A DNA stretch of 64,000 nt from GCA-020344555 sp964548955 (GTDB lineage: Bacteria; Planctomycetota; Phycisphaerae; UBA1845), in the NCBI GenBank assembly GCA_964548955.1, contig CAZJTP010000001.1:62001-126000 (forward strand). The letters run 5' to 3'. Numbering within the stretch: position 1 is the stretch's first letter; each line of letters opens with the position of its first letter. The position numbers and the translations under genes were made by a program. Shown here piece by piece: positions 7,306-17,132 of the stretch. The notes under the pieces were generated by a model that saw nothing but the letters and a program-made list of their open reading frames with translations, did not search any database and had not been told where the DNA came from.

Positions 7306-10128
7306 TTAAGGGACGTAACCGCACGGCGGATCGCTCGGATCACCGAACGGCGGCGGCGGATACTTATGTCCTTTGAACGCGTCCAGGACGAGCGTTACGT
7401 CGTCGCTGATTCCGATCTTCATGTCCAAGATCTTAGGCGCAACATCAGCCCGCACCGAGGTAAGCGGCTGTTTGCCCGAAATGTTCTTGAACTTCTCAAG
7501 CACGCCAGTCACGTCCGTGGTTACGCCAACACTGCCATCGGGCGGCCTGGCCGGCTCCGTGGCAAGATCCTTCACGCAGTCCCCCCAGATGCTCGTGGTG
7601 ACCGGCAGGGCCGGCGAGTAATTGTCCTCGTAGATAAGTGAGCAAGCTTCCTCGATCACCTGGACATGATACTCGGCCTTCCAAACCTCAAACGGATCGA
7701 TGCTGACTCTCAGGCTCGGGACGATCCCCTCGTGGTACACGTGGATGACCCCGTCCCAGCACGTGTGTCCGCCGCACTCGTCATCGCTCTCACATGTTTG
7801 CCCTACTTTGTCACCGGCAAGGCAGTACCGCCGGGTCCAATCCGTGTAGTACGGCGTGCACTGAAGCGTCGCCGCCGCAAACTCCAACGGCAAGTCCTTG
7901 CCGGGGTAGCCGCAACCAGCAGGAGGAGGCGTGCTTTGACCCGAGTTCTCGCAGTACGTTTCGAGCGGACCAACCCACATCTGAAGTCCCTCCCACGTAT
8001 CGTACGGGGGCGGGATCTCGTGAAATGTCACCCGGATGGCCTGCTGTTGACCGGAATCGCCGGCGCTGAACGACAGGACGCGGATCTTCTGGTTGATCGG
8101 ATCGGGCGGCGTGTCGCCCTCGATGTACAGGCGGTCGTACTCCGGCGACGACGACTCCTTACACGGGCACGTACACATGTTGTCCTCGCCACAATCGCGA
8201 AACTGCCCGCAGTCTGCATCGTGCTCACACGGAATCTGACTATACGTTGGGGGATGTGTGACTTCGCCAGTCGACCACCAGCACCAGTCTGCCGTACAGG
8301 GATCATGGTCGTAGATCGGCTGTGTTTCGCCGGTGGTTCGGTTGCAGCACTCCCTTTCCATGTCGTAGATGGGCGTGTGCAGACACCCGCCATGCGGGGG
8401 GATGTCAGCGAAGTCCTCGGTGCAAGCATTCCTGTCATCGCAGGGAGCGCAAGGATCACGCGGGTAATCGCACTCTGCACCGCCAACGTAATGACCGCCG
8501 TTGTTCTCGCAGCCGGACTCGTAGTCCTCGTTATCGTAGCAATCATCGGGTCCGAAACAGCAAACGCCAGTTTCGCAGACTCCGGCCCCGCAAACGCTCG
8601 GATTTGGTACGTATAGACCGTCAAGCCAGTACCCGCCGAACGCATCGCACACCAACTCATTCACGGTGTTGCATCCGCTCAGGCTGCCGCACTCACCACG
8701 CGGGCATTGGATCACTTCACCGCTGAGCGGATTGCAGGGCATCCCGTCCAACGCACCGCCTACACATAAACCCCCAAGACACGTACCATTCGGGCATTCC
8801 GTTATCCCATCGAGACTACAATGGAAGCCGTCACGGGACCCGCCCACGCACACGTCGCCGCAGCACGCCGCTATAGGGCAGGGCGCCACTGTGATATGCA
8901 GTTGGTAAGTTCCCAGCGTCTCGTCCGCCGCAGAGTAGACTGGATAGTAGTACGTTCCCTTTGGCAACGGACCGAACGTCACCCAGGGATTGTCATCCCC
9001 GCAGAAGGGGGGCCCCACGCCGTGACCTGGATAACCATAGTCCGTCTTGTTTTGGATGTAGACGCCGCTGCTCTCGATCCTGCCGGAGCACGGGCATCCG
9101 CGATATAGGTGCGTGTAAACCAGGTCTAACGGGCCCCCATCTATATCGGTGCAACAGAAGTCTATTACCACATGTGCACACGCATCAATATAAAACGCCT
9201 CCCACCACCCCGGATCCGGGTTGTCACCATCCGGGTTGAACTCGGGATCGCCGCACCACGGCGTACACACCCCGCCCGGGTAGCACTCGCGGTCCAACTC
9301 ACAGGTGTTGCCAGGATTGTTACCACCCTCACATTCATACCCGGTGCACGTATCGCCAACGTAGCACACGTCGTCATTAGTGCAACTTGTCCCCGGATGG
9401 GCACTGCCCTGGCACTCTCGACTCTTGCACATCCCGCCGTCACAGTCCACGTGAAAATCACAGGGCTGCCCGCCCTGCGACCCCTCTATACAGATTCCGG
9501 TAACGTCATCGAATGTCGCCGCGGAGTTGTCACCGGTCGTCGTCACCTGGATCGGATCGCCGCCGAGGTCCGGCACCTGAATCTGTAGCAGAAGTGGTTG
9601 GAAGCAGTTGTCGGCGCCTGTATGCCAAGGCTGTGGACAGCAGTTCGGATCGCACGAGCTACCAAAGCCAATATCATCGAAGCCCGTGGGGCAGGCGTCC
9701 GGCATCGTCACCTCCGTGCACTCGCCTGTCTCCGGGTCGCAGCAGGCTTTGACTGTACACAGTTCTGCATCTGGCGTGTTTACGCAAGGTCCATAGTCTA
9801 CACACTCGCCGCTGACCTGACCTGCGCAGTCTTCGTTAGTAATGCACACCTCACCGGCGTGATCGCCGGTGTCACACCGCTTACAGTCCTCATCGGTGGC
9901 GCACTCCGGTCCAAAGGGGTCGTTCCAGCATACTGCGCAGCTTGTTCCGACGCCGAGAAACACACCGTGCTCCTCGCACACTGCCTCGGTTTCTATGGTG
10001 CATGCTCCTGTACTCCCGTCACAACACGCGCCTTCGTCGGCGGTCTGCGCACGAGCGGCTCCATCACCCCACACAACTACGATTGCTACAAAAAACGTCT
10101 TCCAAACGGTCAAGTGATTCCAGATCAT
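7306..10128 (-). CDS. Large secreted Cys-rich repeat protein
   Basis: 940 residues from an ATG at 10128, with GGAGAA 6 nt upstream. Residues 1-27 form a signal peptide ending ARAQ. The body is built of Cys-rich modules. One type begins ACCDGSTGACT or ACCDPETGECT and ends in a G-x-GTSC/GSSC pattern of about 32 residues. Others carry repeated C-x-G-G, CDD/EDCKRC and TWVTFGPLPKGTYYYP-like beta segments. The last 70 residues (DVTGVLEKFKN, then DDVTLVLDAFKGHKYPPPP) repeat a short D-V-x-x-V-L-x-x-F-K motif seen at the C-termini of planctomycete secreted proteins; a dockerin-like anchor is possible. No catalytic domain is recognised. The ACC module is shared with the IPTL-CTERM protein at 59678. Confidence 0.75.
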   Translation of the reverse strand: MIWNHLTVWKTFFVAIVVVWGDGAARAQTADEGACCDGSTGACTIETEAVCEEHGVFLGVGTSCAVCWNDPFGPECATDEDCKRCDTGDHAGEVCITNEDCAGQVSGECVDYGPCVNTPDAELCTVKACCDPETGECTEVTMPDACPTGFDDIGFGSSCDPNCCPQPWHTGADNCFQPLLLQIQVPDLGGDPIQVTTTGDNSAATFDDVTGICIEGSQGGQPCDFHVDCDGGMCKSRECQGSAHPGTSCTNDDVCYVGDTCTGYECEGGNNPGNTCELDRECYPGGVCTPWCGDPEFNPDGDNPDPGWWEAFYIDACAHVVIDFCCTDIDGGPLDLVYTHLYRGCPCSGRIESSGVYIQNKTDYGYPGHGVGPPFCGDDNPWVTFGPLPKGTYYYPVYSAADETLGTYQLHITVAPCPIAACCGDVCVGGSRDGFHCSLDGITECPNGTCLGGLCVGGALDGMPCNPLSGEVIQCPRGECGSLSGCNTVNELVCDAFGGYWLDGLYVPNPSVCGAGVCETGVCCFGPDDCYDNEDYESGCENNGGHYVGGAECDYPRDPCAPCDDRNACTEDFADIPPHGGCLHTPIYDMERECCNRTTGETQPIYDHDPCTADWCWWSTGEVTHPPTYSQIPCEHDADCGQFRDCGEDNMCTCPCKESSSPEYDRLYIEGDTPPDPINQKIRVLSFSAGDSGQQQAIRVTFHEIPPPYDTWEGLQMWVGPLETYCENSGQSTPPPAGCGYPGKDLPLEFAAATLQCTPYYTDWTRRYCLAGDKVGQTCESDDECGGHTCWDGVIHVYHEGIVPSLRVSIDPFEVWKAEYHVQVIEEACSLIYEDNYSPALPVTTSIWGDCVKDLATEPARPPDGSVGVTTDVTGVLEKFKNISGKQPLTSVRADVAPKILDMKIGISDDVTLVLDAFKGHKYPPPPFGDPSDPPCGYVP

Positions 10129-10656
10129 GGCAGATTCTCCAGTGACAGAGTGACGTCAAGACGATACGTGGTGGCATATCTGTGCGGATGTAGACGCATT
10201 GTGGATGCAAACTCCCCGGATCGGTGACACCCCTCCACACTTGGCACCCGCTCAGCCCTACTGCCTGCCACGAACAACCAGGGGTACGCAACAGCAATTG
10301 GGTTATGTGTATCGTATATCATTATGCAGAACCGACGTGTCCCGGAGCAACAGAAAAACTTGAATCACACTGCGGCGACAGTTCATCTTCCAGCCGTGAT
10401 GCAAATGATGGCCGCACGGCCTGCGCATATAAGAAGAATGGGATAACTGGGTAATATAGGTATCAGGAATTCTGCGAAACCCGGTGATATACACGCGTTC
10501 ACCTAACGTAAATCTAGGCCGAAGTTACCCTCGATCGGCGTTATCAGTACTGGGAGAAGGGTTTGTAGTCATGTAAAATCGGCTTTTTCAGTACTGCTAA
10601 GGAGGTCGTTCCGGAACTTCGGTCTAGGGCGCGGCCCAGTGTCTGACATAAGCTCG
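10129..10656. other. Intergenic region, nothing recognised
   Basis: 528 bp between two secreted-protein genes on the minus strand. Apart from the SD of the 940-residue gene, no RNA gene, repeat or convincing promoter could be recognised. Base composition is more AT-rich than the flanks (for example 10301-10330 and 10431-10500), which fits a promoter region for the minus-strand gene. Confidence 0.5.
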
Positions 10657-12261
10657 CTATTCTTGCGGGCCTGTGAACGCGCGCTGGAATGCGGCGAAGT
10701 CGTTGAGGTCCACATCCCGATCATGCTCGAAGTCGAAGATGCAGCAGCATGGTGACACGCCACCGGGTTGTGGGGCAGTTACGCAGTTTTCCCAATGCGC
10801 GAAGTCCAGCGGGTCAACATCTCCGCTGCGGTTGAAGTCGCCCATGACCAGCGGCTTTCCCGTGACAGAATAATGGTATCCCAGGTCGACGACACCCGCA
10901 TCGATCGCTTCATCGCTCCGCGTCGTCATCGTGCCGAGGTTCAGATTGGCCGCCGTGTCACTGCCGGCATCGATGCAAGAACTGTCGGCAGGTTGTCCGG
11001 CCGCAGCGCAGCTCAGATAGTAACACCCGGCCGGGCCGGGAACGAACAGCGGATCGTCTCCCATGTTGCCATCGCCACCGAGCGATCCGGTCCATCCTTG
11101 GATGCAGCAATAATCAACAGCGGGCGTTGCCCCGCTCGTATTGTGTATCTGAGCGGGCTCGTCCGTGCTACCGCTGTTCGAGTTACCCCGGAGGATGCAA
11201 TTGACCACCGTGGGGTCGGAATCGACGTTATAGATGCCACCGCCGCCGTACCTGGCCGTGTTTCCGGCAAGCGTGCAATTGGTCAGGATTAGGACAGCCG
11301 TGGTCGTGTTGAACATTGCACCGCCGGTCATCGCGGTGTTTTCGGCGAAGATACAGTTCGTCAGCGTCGGGCCGCTCTGATCGGTGCAGTAGACGCCACC
11401 GCCGTTGTAGTACGCCGCATTCTCTTGGAATGAGCAGCCGGTCAAGATCGGCGTGCTCGATTCTCCGCTGTGCATTCCCCCGCCGTAGTACCCGACCGTA
11501 TTCCCGCGAAATGTGCAATCCACCAGCGTCGCAGCGCTGTCATCGCCATTGCTTATACCACCACCGTAGTCAGCGGAGTTGCTGCTGAACGTGCAGTTGG
11601 TCAACGTTGGACTGCTCGATCCGGTATTATACATGCCGCCGCCGTGCTCGGATGCCCAGTTGCCGGTGAAGGTGCAGTCAACAAGGGTTGGGCTGCCTGA
11701 GGCGCTGTAGACTCCCGCGCCGCTGTCATACGGATCGTCTCCGTCGGCCCTGCCCGCGGCGATCGTAAATCCATCAAGGATTGCAGTCGCGACGGTGCCA
11801 CTACCTGTCACAATGTGGTGGCTGTTCTCGTACCTCGACGGGTCCCACCGCTCACCGACGTCGTTACCGGACAGATCGCCGTTGAGTGTGGTCTCATAGG
11901 CTGCAATGTCTCGTGCGTCAGGATCGGACGCACCGCAGCCGGCATAGCCACCCGTGATAGTGACTCCATTGATGAGTCGGAAAGTCGCCGCTCGATCGCC
12001 GGGAGTCTGCTGCCGGCCCTGATCAGGTTTGTAGACACCGACCGCGACACGGATTTCGGTGATGGCCCCGCCGGACTCCAATGCGACCTTTAGTGCATCC
12101 TGGAGCGAATTATAGGCGTTGCACCAACTGGACCCGTCATCCGCGCCGGTCGCCGTATCATCAGCGTAGATCACCTGCGACCTGACCGGTTGAGCGGTGG
12201 CGAGGATGCCGCATACAAGGAATAACCGGAGAACCTCTCGAAACACGTCTCGACCTGGCAT
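10657..12261 (-). CDS. Secreted right-handed beta-helix protein with dockerin-like C-terminus
   Basis: 534 residues from the ATG at 12261, with a GGGGGG run a few nt upstream; reading further upstream would run into the N gap. Residues 1-28 are a signal peptide. The central part repeats the pattern TLxNCTFxxNxAxxGGGxxN at least seven times, the hallmark of polymorphic-outer-membrane-type/right-handed beta-helix proteins. The C-terminus holds two Ca-binding-like repeats: GDFNRSGDVDPLDFAHWENC, then a DFEHDRDVDLNDFAAFQRAF stretch, close to dockerin type I. Such proteins are surface or extracellular; the pectate-lyase-like fold suggests polysaccharide binding, but no active site is evident. The same C-terminal signature closes the protein at 30154. 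Confidence 0.85.
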   Translation of the reverse strand: MPGRDVFREVLRLFLVCGILATAQPVRSQVIYADDTATGADDGSSWCNAYNSLQDALKVALESGGAITEIRVAVGVYKPDQGRQQTPGDRAATFRLINGVTITGGYAGCGASDPDARDIAAYETTLNGDLSGNDVGERWDPSRYENSHHIVTGSGTVATAILDGFTIAAGRADGDDPYDSGAGVYSASGSPTLVDCTFTGNWASEHGGGMYNTGSSSPTLTNCTFSSNSADYGGGISNGDDSAATLVDCTFRGNTVGYYGGGMHSGESSTPILTGCSFQENAAYYNGGGVYCTDQSGPTLTNCIFAENTAMTGGAMFNTTTAVLILTNCTLAGNTARYGGGGIYNVDSDPTVVNCILRGNSNSGSTDEPAQIHNTSGATPAVDYCCIQGWTGSLGGDGNMGDDPLFVPGPAGCYYLSCAAAGQPADSSCIDAGSDTAANLNLGTMTTRSDEAIDAGVVDLGYHYSVTGKPLVMGDFNRSGDVDPLDFAHWENCVTAPQPGGVSPCCCIFDFEHDRDVDLNDFAAFQRAFTGPQE

Positions 12262-12274
12262 CGATCCCCCCTGG

Positions 12275-12284
12275 NNNNNNNNNN
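12275..12284. other. Assembly gap of 10 N
   Basis: Ten undetermined bases 13 bp upstream of the start codon of the beta-helix gene. The true length of the missing sequence is unknown, so the promoter of that gene and the 12.3 kb intergenic region may be incomplete. Confidence 0.99.
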
Positions 12285-12380
12285 GCCGACAACGAAAACG
12301 ACTCTCCCCATGCCATATCATAGCGTTCCCGTGCGGGACGACCAAGCGGGTACATCGGGTGTCCCACGGTTATCGGTCGG

Positions 12381-12410
12381 GGGGCATGGCCCACACTTGC
12401 GTGGCTATGT
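12381..12410 (+). repeat. Dispersed GGCATGGCCCAC-type palindromic repeat
   Basis: Reads GGGCATGGCCCACACTTGCG followed by TGGCTATG. A near-identical copy lies at 54524-54556, and a variant core (GGTGGCATGGGCAAGC) occurs twice near 37.3-37.5 kb. The central GCCCACxCTTGCGTGGC can form a hairpin. It is a short interspersed element of unknown function. Confidence 0.6.
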
Positions 12411-12491
12411 CGGAGGAGGTGGATCTATGATTCACCGCACTCATACCCGCGTCTTGGGCTTGGGCATGGCACCCGTTCGGAAAGCCGGTGC

Positions 12492-13916
12492 TTACGTGAA
12501 CATCCGGAGTTGCACGCGCTCCATGGCGAACTTCTCGACCGGCTCGTCCACGTTGATGGGATAATCACCGGAGAAACAAGCGGTGCAGTACTTGTCCTTG
12601 GCCATCTTGACGCAGGACAACATGCCCTCGTGCGACAGATAGTGCAGCGAATCGACGCCAAGGTAATCGCGAATCTGGGATACGGAGCGTTTGTGGGCGA
12701 CCAGTTCTTCCTGACTAGGGAAGTCGATCCCGAAATAGCAGGGGTGGCGAATCGGCGGGCTGGCCACACGCAGGTGAATCTCCTTCGTACCGGCCGCCCG
12801 CAAGGCGCCGATCTTGCCGCGGGTCGTCGTGGCCCGGACCACCGAGTCCTCGACCACGATCAACCGTTTTCCTTTAACAGCCTCTTTGATCACATTGAGC
12901 TTGATCTTGACGGCCATGTCACGTCCTGACTGCGTCGGCATGATGAAGGAACGTCCGGTATAATGGCTGGTGGTAAATGCCCGGCCATAGGGTATCCCGC
13001 TCTGGTGGGCGTATCCGGTCGCGGCACATTGCGCACAGGTGGGGATCGGCACGACCAGATCGGCGTCCACGGGGGCTTCCGTCGCCAGTTGCCGGCCCAT
13101 CGCCACACGGACCATGTGAACATTCTCGCCGAACACCAGGCTCGAGGGGTCGGCGAAGTAAATGTGCTCAAAAATGCAGGCGGCCCCGCGGCCGCTCGTG
13201 TCACCGCCAAAGAAACGGCTGCTCATACCTTCGTCGTTGATCGTGACGATTTCGCCGGGCTCGACGTCACGCACATAGTTCGCGTCGATCATATCGAGCG
13301 CCCTGGTCTCCGAGGCCACTACGGTTGCCCCACATTTGGTCGTCCCGAGGCAAAGTGGCCGGAAACCCAGCGGATCGCGAGCGGCCACCATCCGATCGGG
13401 AAACAGCAGTAGCATAGAGTAGGCGCCTTGAAGATGGTTGAGGACGTGGTTGAGCGGGTCACTCTTGCCCTGGTGTGTGGGCTTTGCGAGCAGGTGAATG
13501 ATCACCTCCGTGTCACAAGTCGTCTGGAAAATGTGCCCGACCTGCTCGTAGTTCCGCCGCAGCAGGGCGGCGTTGATCAGGTTGCCGTTGTGGGCGACCG
13601 CAACCTGCCCACCCGCGAAGCTGAACATAAGCGGCTGTGAGTTGCTCTCGGTGCACGAACCGGTCGTCGAGTAACGTGTGTGCCCGATGGCAATGCGACC
13701 GCGAATCCGCTCCAGACTTTGCTCGTCGAAAACCCGGTTGACCAATCCCAGGCCGACGTGACGGAGCAGGAACTCTCCGTTTGTCGAGACGATCCCCGCG
13801 GATTCCTGACCCCGGTGCTGCAAGGCGTACAACCCGAGGTGGGTCAGGTAGACAGCGTCCTCATGCCCCCAGATGCCGAAAAGACCGCAATTGTGTCGAA
13901 TGGATGAATCGTGCAC
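12492..13916 (-). CDS. purF: Amidophosphoribosyltransferase
   Basis: 474 residues from a GTG at 13916. PurF transfers the glutamine amide to PRPP, giving phosphoribosylamine, the first committed step of purine synthesis. The GTG start leaves a nine-residue propeptide before the N-terminal nucleophile (HNCGLFGIWG), as in Bacillus-type enzymes that are cleaved to expose Cys. A longer frame to a TTG at 14054 exists, but its extra codons look non-coding. The glutaminase domain shows HRGQESAG and HTRYSTTG; the PRPP-binding loop is IVVEDSVVRATTTRG. Cysteines in AACIFEH, HPCYFG and CTAC fit the ligands of the regulatory 4Fe-4S cluster. No pur operon neighbours are present. Confidence 0.95.
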   Translation of the reverse strand: MHDSSIRHNCGLFGIWGHEDAVYLTHLGLYALQHRGQESAGIVSTNGEFLLRHVGLGLVNRVFDEQSLERIRGRIAIGHTRYSTTGSCTESNSQPLMFSFAGGQVAVAHNGNLINAALLRRNYEQVGHIFQTTCDTEVIIHLLAKPTHQGKSDPLNHVLNHLQGAYSMLLLFPDRMVAARDPLGFRPLCLGTTKCGATVVASETRALDMIDANYVRDVEPGEIVTINDEGMSSRFFGGDTSGRGAACIFEHIYFADPSSLVFGENVHMVRVAMGRQLATEAPVDADLVVPIPTCAQCAATGYAHQSGIPYGRAFTTSHYTGRSFIMPTQSGRDMAVKIKLNVIKEAVKGKRLIVVEDSVVRATTTRGKIGALRAAGTKEIHLRVASPPIRHPCYFGIDFPSQEELVAHKRSVSQIRDYLGVDSLHYLSHEGMLSCVKMAKDKYCTACFSGDYPINVDEPVEKFAMERVQLRMFT

Positions 13917-14474
13917 GGAAACAAACGTCGAAAAATCGAAACGCCGAATAATCAAAACACCAAGACTCGAAACGCCGCGGCATTCGGCTGTCGGCGCCTT
14001 GACGGTTCCTCGTTCTGACTCTTCGACGCTTTCGGGCTGAAAGTCGGCCGACAAGCAAGCCTATTCGCCGCGGGTCTGGCCGTCAACCACCAGGAACAAA
14101 CCATCGGTTACAGGTGAGTGTCAAGTTAGCGGGTAGAGTCTTGAACCGATCCCGGAGCGCCAGCGACGAGTTGAAACCGAGGTTTGCGATCAAAACTCCG
14201 CAGGCCGAATTTCAACCTGTGGGACTGACCTTGAACCTGTTGGACCGGCTTTCCAGTCTGTCCGGGACAGGTTGAACCTGCCAACGGTGAGGGTCCACAG
14301 GCGTTCCGTTTGACCGCTCGCACATCTCTATAATGGCACAGATCGAGCAGTAAGGCCTGGGAGGCACACCAGGCTGCTGCGGGCGCTTCCGCCTGACCCT
14401 CGACGATGCCTGGAAACGGGGGTGTCTTGGAGGCTGTCGTTTCGTATAATAACGCCAGGGGAGGTGTTTGAGGC
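13917..14474. other. Intergenic region with repeat fragments
   Basis: About 560 bp between divergent genes. 13925-13985 is a low-complexity run of TCGAAA/CGCCGAAT pieces. 14218-14280 holds a GGACCGGCTTTCCAGTCTGTC element; a related copy GGGACCGACTTTCCAGTCGG occurs at 23680. TATAAT hexamers are found at 14329 and 14445, the second 30 nt before the GTG at 14475 and a candidate -10 for that gene, but no matching -35 box is clear. Confidence 0.45.
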
Positions 14475-15107
14475 GTGAGCAGATTCTACCGGTGGGGGAT
14501 CGCAATTCTGTTGGTGCTATCGGTTCACGTGATCCGCGTCGACGCAGCCGAGCTTCAGGTCCACGACCTCAGTATGTCGGCGGGCACGACCGCGGATCTT
14601 CTGGTATCGGGGGCCATTGCCGGTGAATCCACGTTCGGTGTCGAGGTCTTGCTCGAAATCATTCCACGGGCGGGCGTCCGCGGAACGTTGTCATTCACAC
14701 CGTCGCCGCCGCCGGACATTATTGCCCTCGAGGACCCCTGGCCCGATGAGGGGATGTTTTCCGCGTTTGATACAGACATCACTTTGTCAACCGCCTGGAA
14801 TGGGTGCGTGAACACAAACGGATCACTTGAGGCCCAGGAGGTTAACTTCGCGGGGATGCTGGCTGGCTTCCCGGTAGTTGCCAGTGCTGATGCGTCTGGC
14901 GTATGGGACGTGGTCTTGGCCACGTCGGTTGGCAATAGCAGTTGGGAAGCAGTGCCCACAACACTCCTATCCGGGACGATTACGGTCACATCGAGCGACG
15001 ATATTCCGACTGTCTCCGAATGGGGCTTGGTTGTCACGGCGCTGCTGCTTCTGGCGGGCGGAACGATCGTCATATCGCGACGAATCGCCGATGCGCACAT
15101 CGAGTAA
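14475..15107 (+). CDS. IPTL-CTERM sorted secreted protein
   Basis: 210 residues from a GTG at 14475. An N-terminal signal peptide (about 1-24) is followed by a beta-rich domain with no family match that I recognise. The last 35 residues are IPTVSEWGLVVTALLLLAGG, a short TM tail and an RR cluster, the tripartite IPTL-CTERM sorting signal (IPTLSEWG motif, transmembrane helix, basic end). Such tails are processed by an exosortase/archaeosortase-like system that is not encoded in this window. The protein is probably surface-attached. The same tail ends the SUMF1-fold protein at 59678. Confidence 0.82.
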   Translation: MSRFYRWGIAILLVLSVHVIRVDAAELQVHDLSMSAGTTADLLVSGAIAGESTFGVEVLLEIIPRAGVRGTLSFTPSPPPDIIALEDPWPDEGMFSAFDTDITLSTAWNGCVNTNGSLEAQEVNFAGMLAGFPVVASADASGVWDVVLATSVGNSSWEAVPTTLLSGTITVTSSDDIPTVSEWGLVVTALLLLAGGTIVISRRIADAHIE

Positions 15108-15146
15108 CTCGCGCTCCTCGTCGCTGCGAGCGAATCCGGCTACGAT

Positions 15147-17066
15147 GTGTGCGTGCCAACGCCCGAGTCCACCGAAATAGCGGTGCGTAGCCAGTCGTGG
15201 CTGCGGCTGGTGATCCTTGCCGCCGCCGCGGCCAACATCGCGTCACTCCTGAGCGTACTTTACGTGGGTCGCATCCACCCGGTGCGTTACCACTTGGTGC
15301 TCCCTTCCGACGCGGGGATCACTACGGTGTTCGGTGCCGGTTCGATCATGGCTGCCGTCCTCCTGATAGTCGGCCTCTGGATCGTAACGCATCCTCGATC
15401 GAGACGAATCGACACCGGCAATCGAACGAACGTATCCGCTGAGGGCTGTCGGGCGTGGATTCCGGCTGCCGTCGCTCCTGTGTGGTGCGTCGTCTTCGTT
15501 CAGCATCCACGGGTCAATCTCTTAATCGTCTTCGGTGGAATCCTGTTGACCGCCTGGGCCGTCGCCCGTTTCGTTCGTGCAGTCCTTGGTGGCGTGGCGC
15601 CGAGCTTTGCTCAAGAGATACGGATCGAGAAAAGAGAGGAACGAGCTGCGCGCTGGTGGCGGGAAGGCTGGTTTATCTTCGTCGCGGTGTTGGCAATCGG
15701 ATTCACCGTCTTTCATACGTATGTACAGATCAGACTGCACCGATCTCTTCAATACGGCAGTCCGGACATCGGGTACTACGCGGAGATTCTGACGAATGCC
15801 CTGCGCGGGCGAGGCCTGAGATGTGAGGCCTACGGGCATGATTTCTTCGGAGAGCATTTCAGCCCCGGCCTTTATCTGCTCGTTCCAGTGTGGGCATTCT
15901 GGCCGCACATCGAGACGTTGATGTTTCTGGGAGCGGGTGCCGTGTCCAGCGGCGCCTTGGCGATCTACGCGTTGATGCGTTCACACGTGGTCTCCGCACG
16001 CATCGCAGCCGTCGTGGCGGTTGCGTACCTGCTCTACCCCTCCAGCAGCCGGATCATCTACGGAGCCTCGTACGGATTCCACGAGATTCTCTTGGCAATA
16101 CCGCTGATGCTGTGGAGCTTCTACCACTACCATCGGCAACAATGGTGGAGAATGGCGTTGTTCGCCGCCTTGGCCTTGTCGCTTAAGGAGAATGCAGCCG
16201 TCGTCTACGGTTGCTTCGGTCTGTATGTGTTCGCCCGCAATAGTCGGGACTGGTGGGGCTTGCTGCTGCTCACGGCGTGCGCCGCTTACCTGGTCCTGAG
16301 CGTGGGCTGGATTGTCCCTTCATTCCGCGTGGACGATGCCTACTCCAAGTATTACCTGTATGAAGGCCTGGGAGGAACGCCGGGCAACATACTTACATCG
16401 TTTGTGCGCGAGCCGTCGCGCGTGATAAACCGGCTGTGCTCATGGCAGGCGTTTAGCTATGCCCTGTCGCTTTGCGTGCCGGTCGGAATGATCCTGCTTA
16501 GAAAACCCGTCGTTCTCGTGGCTGTTCCGACGCTAGCATTTACCTGCCTGATGGACAATCCCGCCTTCGCGTCGATCCGGTTCTGGCATCAGAGTTCGGC
16601 GTTGCCGGTGCTGTGGCTCGCAACTGTTGAAGCCGTGGCAAGGCCGGGCCGCAACGGCATGAGGTCTCCACGGCTTGCAGCCGCCGTCCTCTGCTGCGCC
16701 GCGTTGACTCATTACGGGCTTGGCTTTTCTCCGATGTCCCGCACATGGCGTGATTTTTCATTGCAGACGGAAGATCGAAGCGTTCTGATTGACCGGCTGC
16801 ATGAGATGATCCCTGAATCGGACAGTGTTCAAGCGACTCCTCGCCTGGCCTGTCATTTTTACAATCAACAGCACGTGTATCCACTTCACGTTGAACCACC
16901 ACAACCGCCCGGCTGGGTTGTAATCGACACGCAGGACACGTTTGTCAGCCCGGACGATCGCGCCACGCTCGAACGACTTCGCGACGTACTTCTGTCAAAC
17001 GATTCGTACGACCTTGTGCTTCACGACGGTTCGGTGCATGTGTTCAGACAACGCACCGGAGCGTAA
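15147..17066 (+). CDS. DUF2079 multi-spanning membrane protein
   Basis: 639 residues from a GTG at 15147; no strong SD, and a second GTG two codons on is possible. Three N-terminal spans are followed by a DUF2079 domain starting near residue 180. The PDIGYYAEILTNALRGRGL segment and the GHDFFGEHFSPGLYLLVPVW loop are typical of the family. About ten further spans follow, then a soluble C-terminal part. DUF2079 proteins belong to the GT-C-like group of membrane proteins; a role in envelope glycan transfer is an inference, with substrate unknown. It converges on lpxI, 66 bp away. Confidence 0.78.
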   Translation: MCVPTPESTEIAVRSQSWLRLVILAAAAANIASLLSVLYVGRIHPVRYHLVLPSDAGITTVFGAGSIMAAVLLIVGLWIVTHPRSRRIDTGNRTNVSAEGCRAWIPAAVAPVWCVVFVQHPRVNLLIVFGGILLTAWAVARFVRAVLGGVAPSFAQEIRIEKREERAARWWREGWFIFVAVLAIGFTVFHTYVQIRLHRSLQYGSPDIGYYAEILTNALRGRGLRCEAYGHDFFGEHFSPGLYLLVPVWAFWPHIETLMFLGAGAVSSGALAIYALMRSHVVSARIAAVVAVAYLLYPSSSRIIYGASYGFHEILLAIPLMLWSFYHYHRQQWWRMALFAALALSLKENAAVVYGCFGLYVFARNSRDWWGLLLLTACAAYLVLSVGWIVPSFRVDDAYSKYYLYEGLGGTPGNILTSFVREPSRVINRLCSWQAFSYALSLCVPVGMILLRKPVVLVAVPTLAFTCLMDNPAFASIRFWHQSSALPVLWLATVEAVARPGRNGMRSPRLAAAVLCCAALTHYGLGFSPMSRTWRDFSLQTEDRSVLIDRLHEMIPESDSVQATPRLACHFYNQQHVYPLHVEPPQPPGWVVIDTQDTFVSPDDRATLERLRDVLLSNDSYDLVLHDGSVHVFRQRTGA

Positions 17067-17132
17067 ACGCCTCGTTCCTTTCGGAGAGTCAGAAAGATCA
17101 AGCCGTCAGCGTGAGGCCCATTGAAATGCACC

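Noticed and set aside
13917..14054. Extended N-terminus of PurF to a TTG at 14054
   Set aside because: The added 46 residues are encoded by low-complexity CGAAA-type DNA, and the nucleophile Cys would lie at residue 56; the GTG at 13916 gives a normal propeptide.
14310..14334. sigma70 promoter TTGACC ... TATAAT
   Set aside because: The spacer is only 13 nt, well below the 16-18 nt needed.
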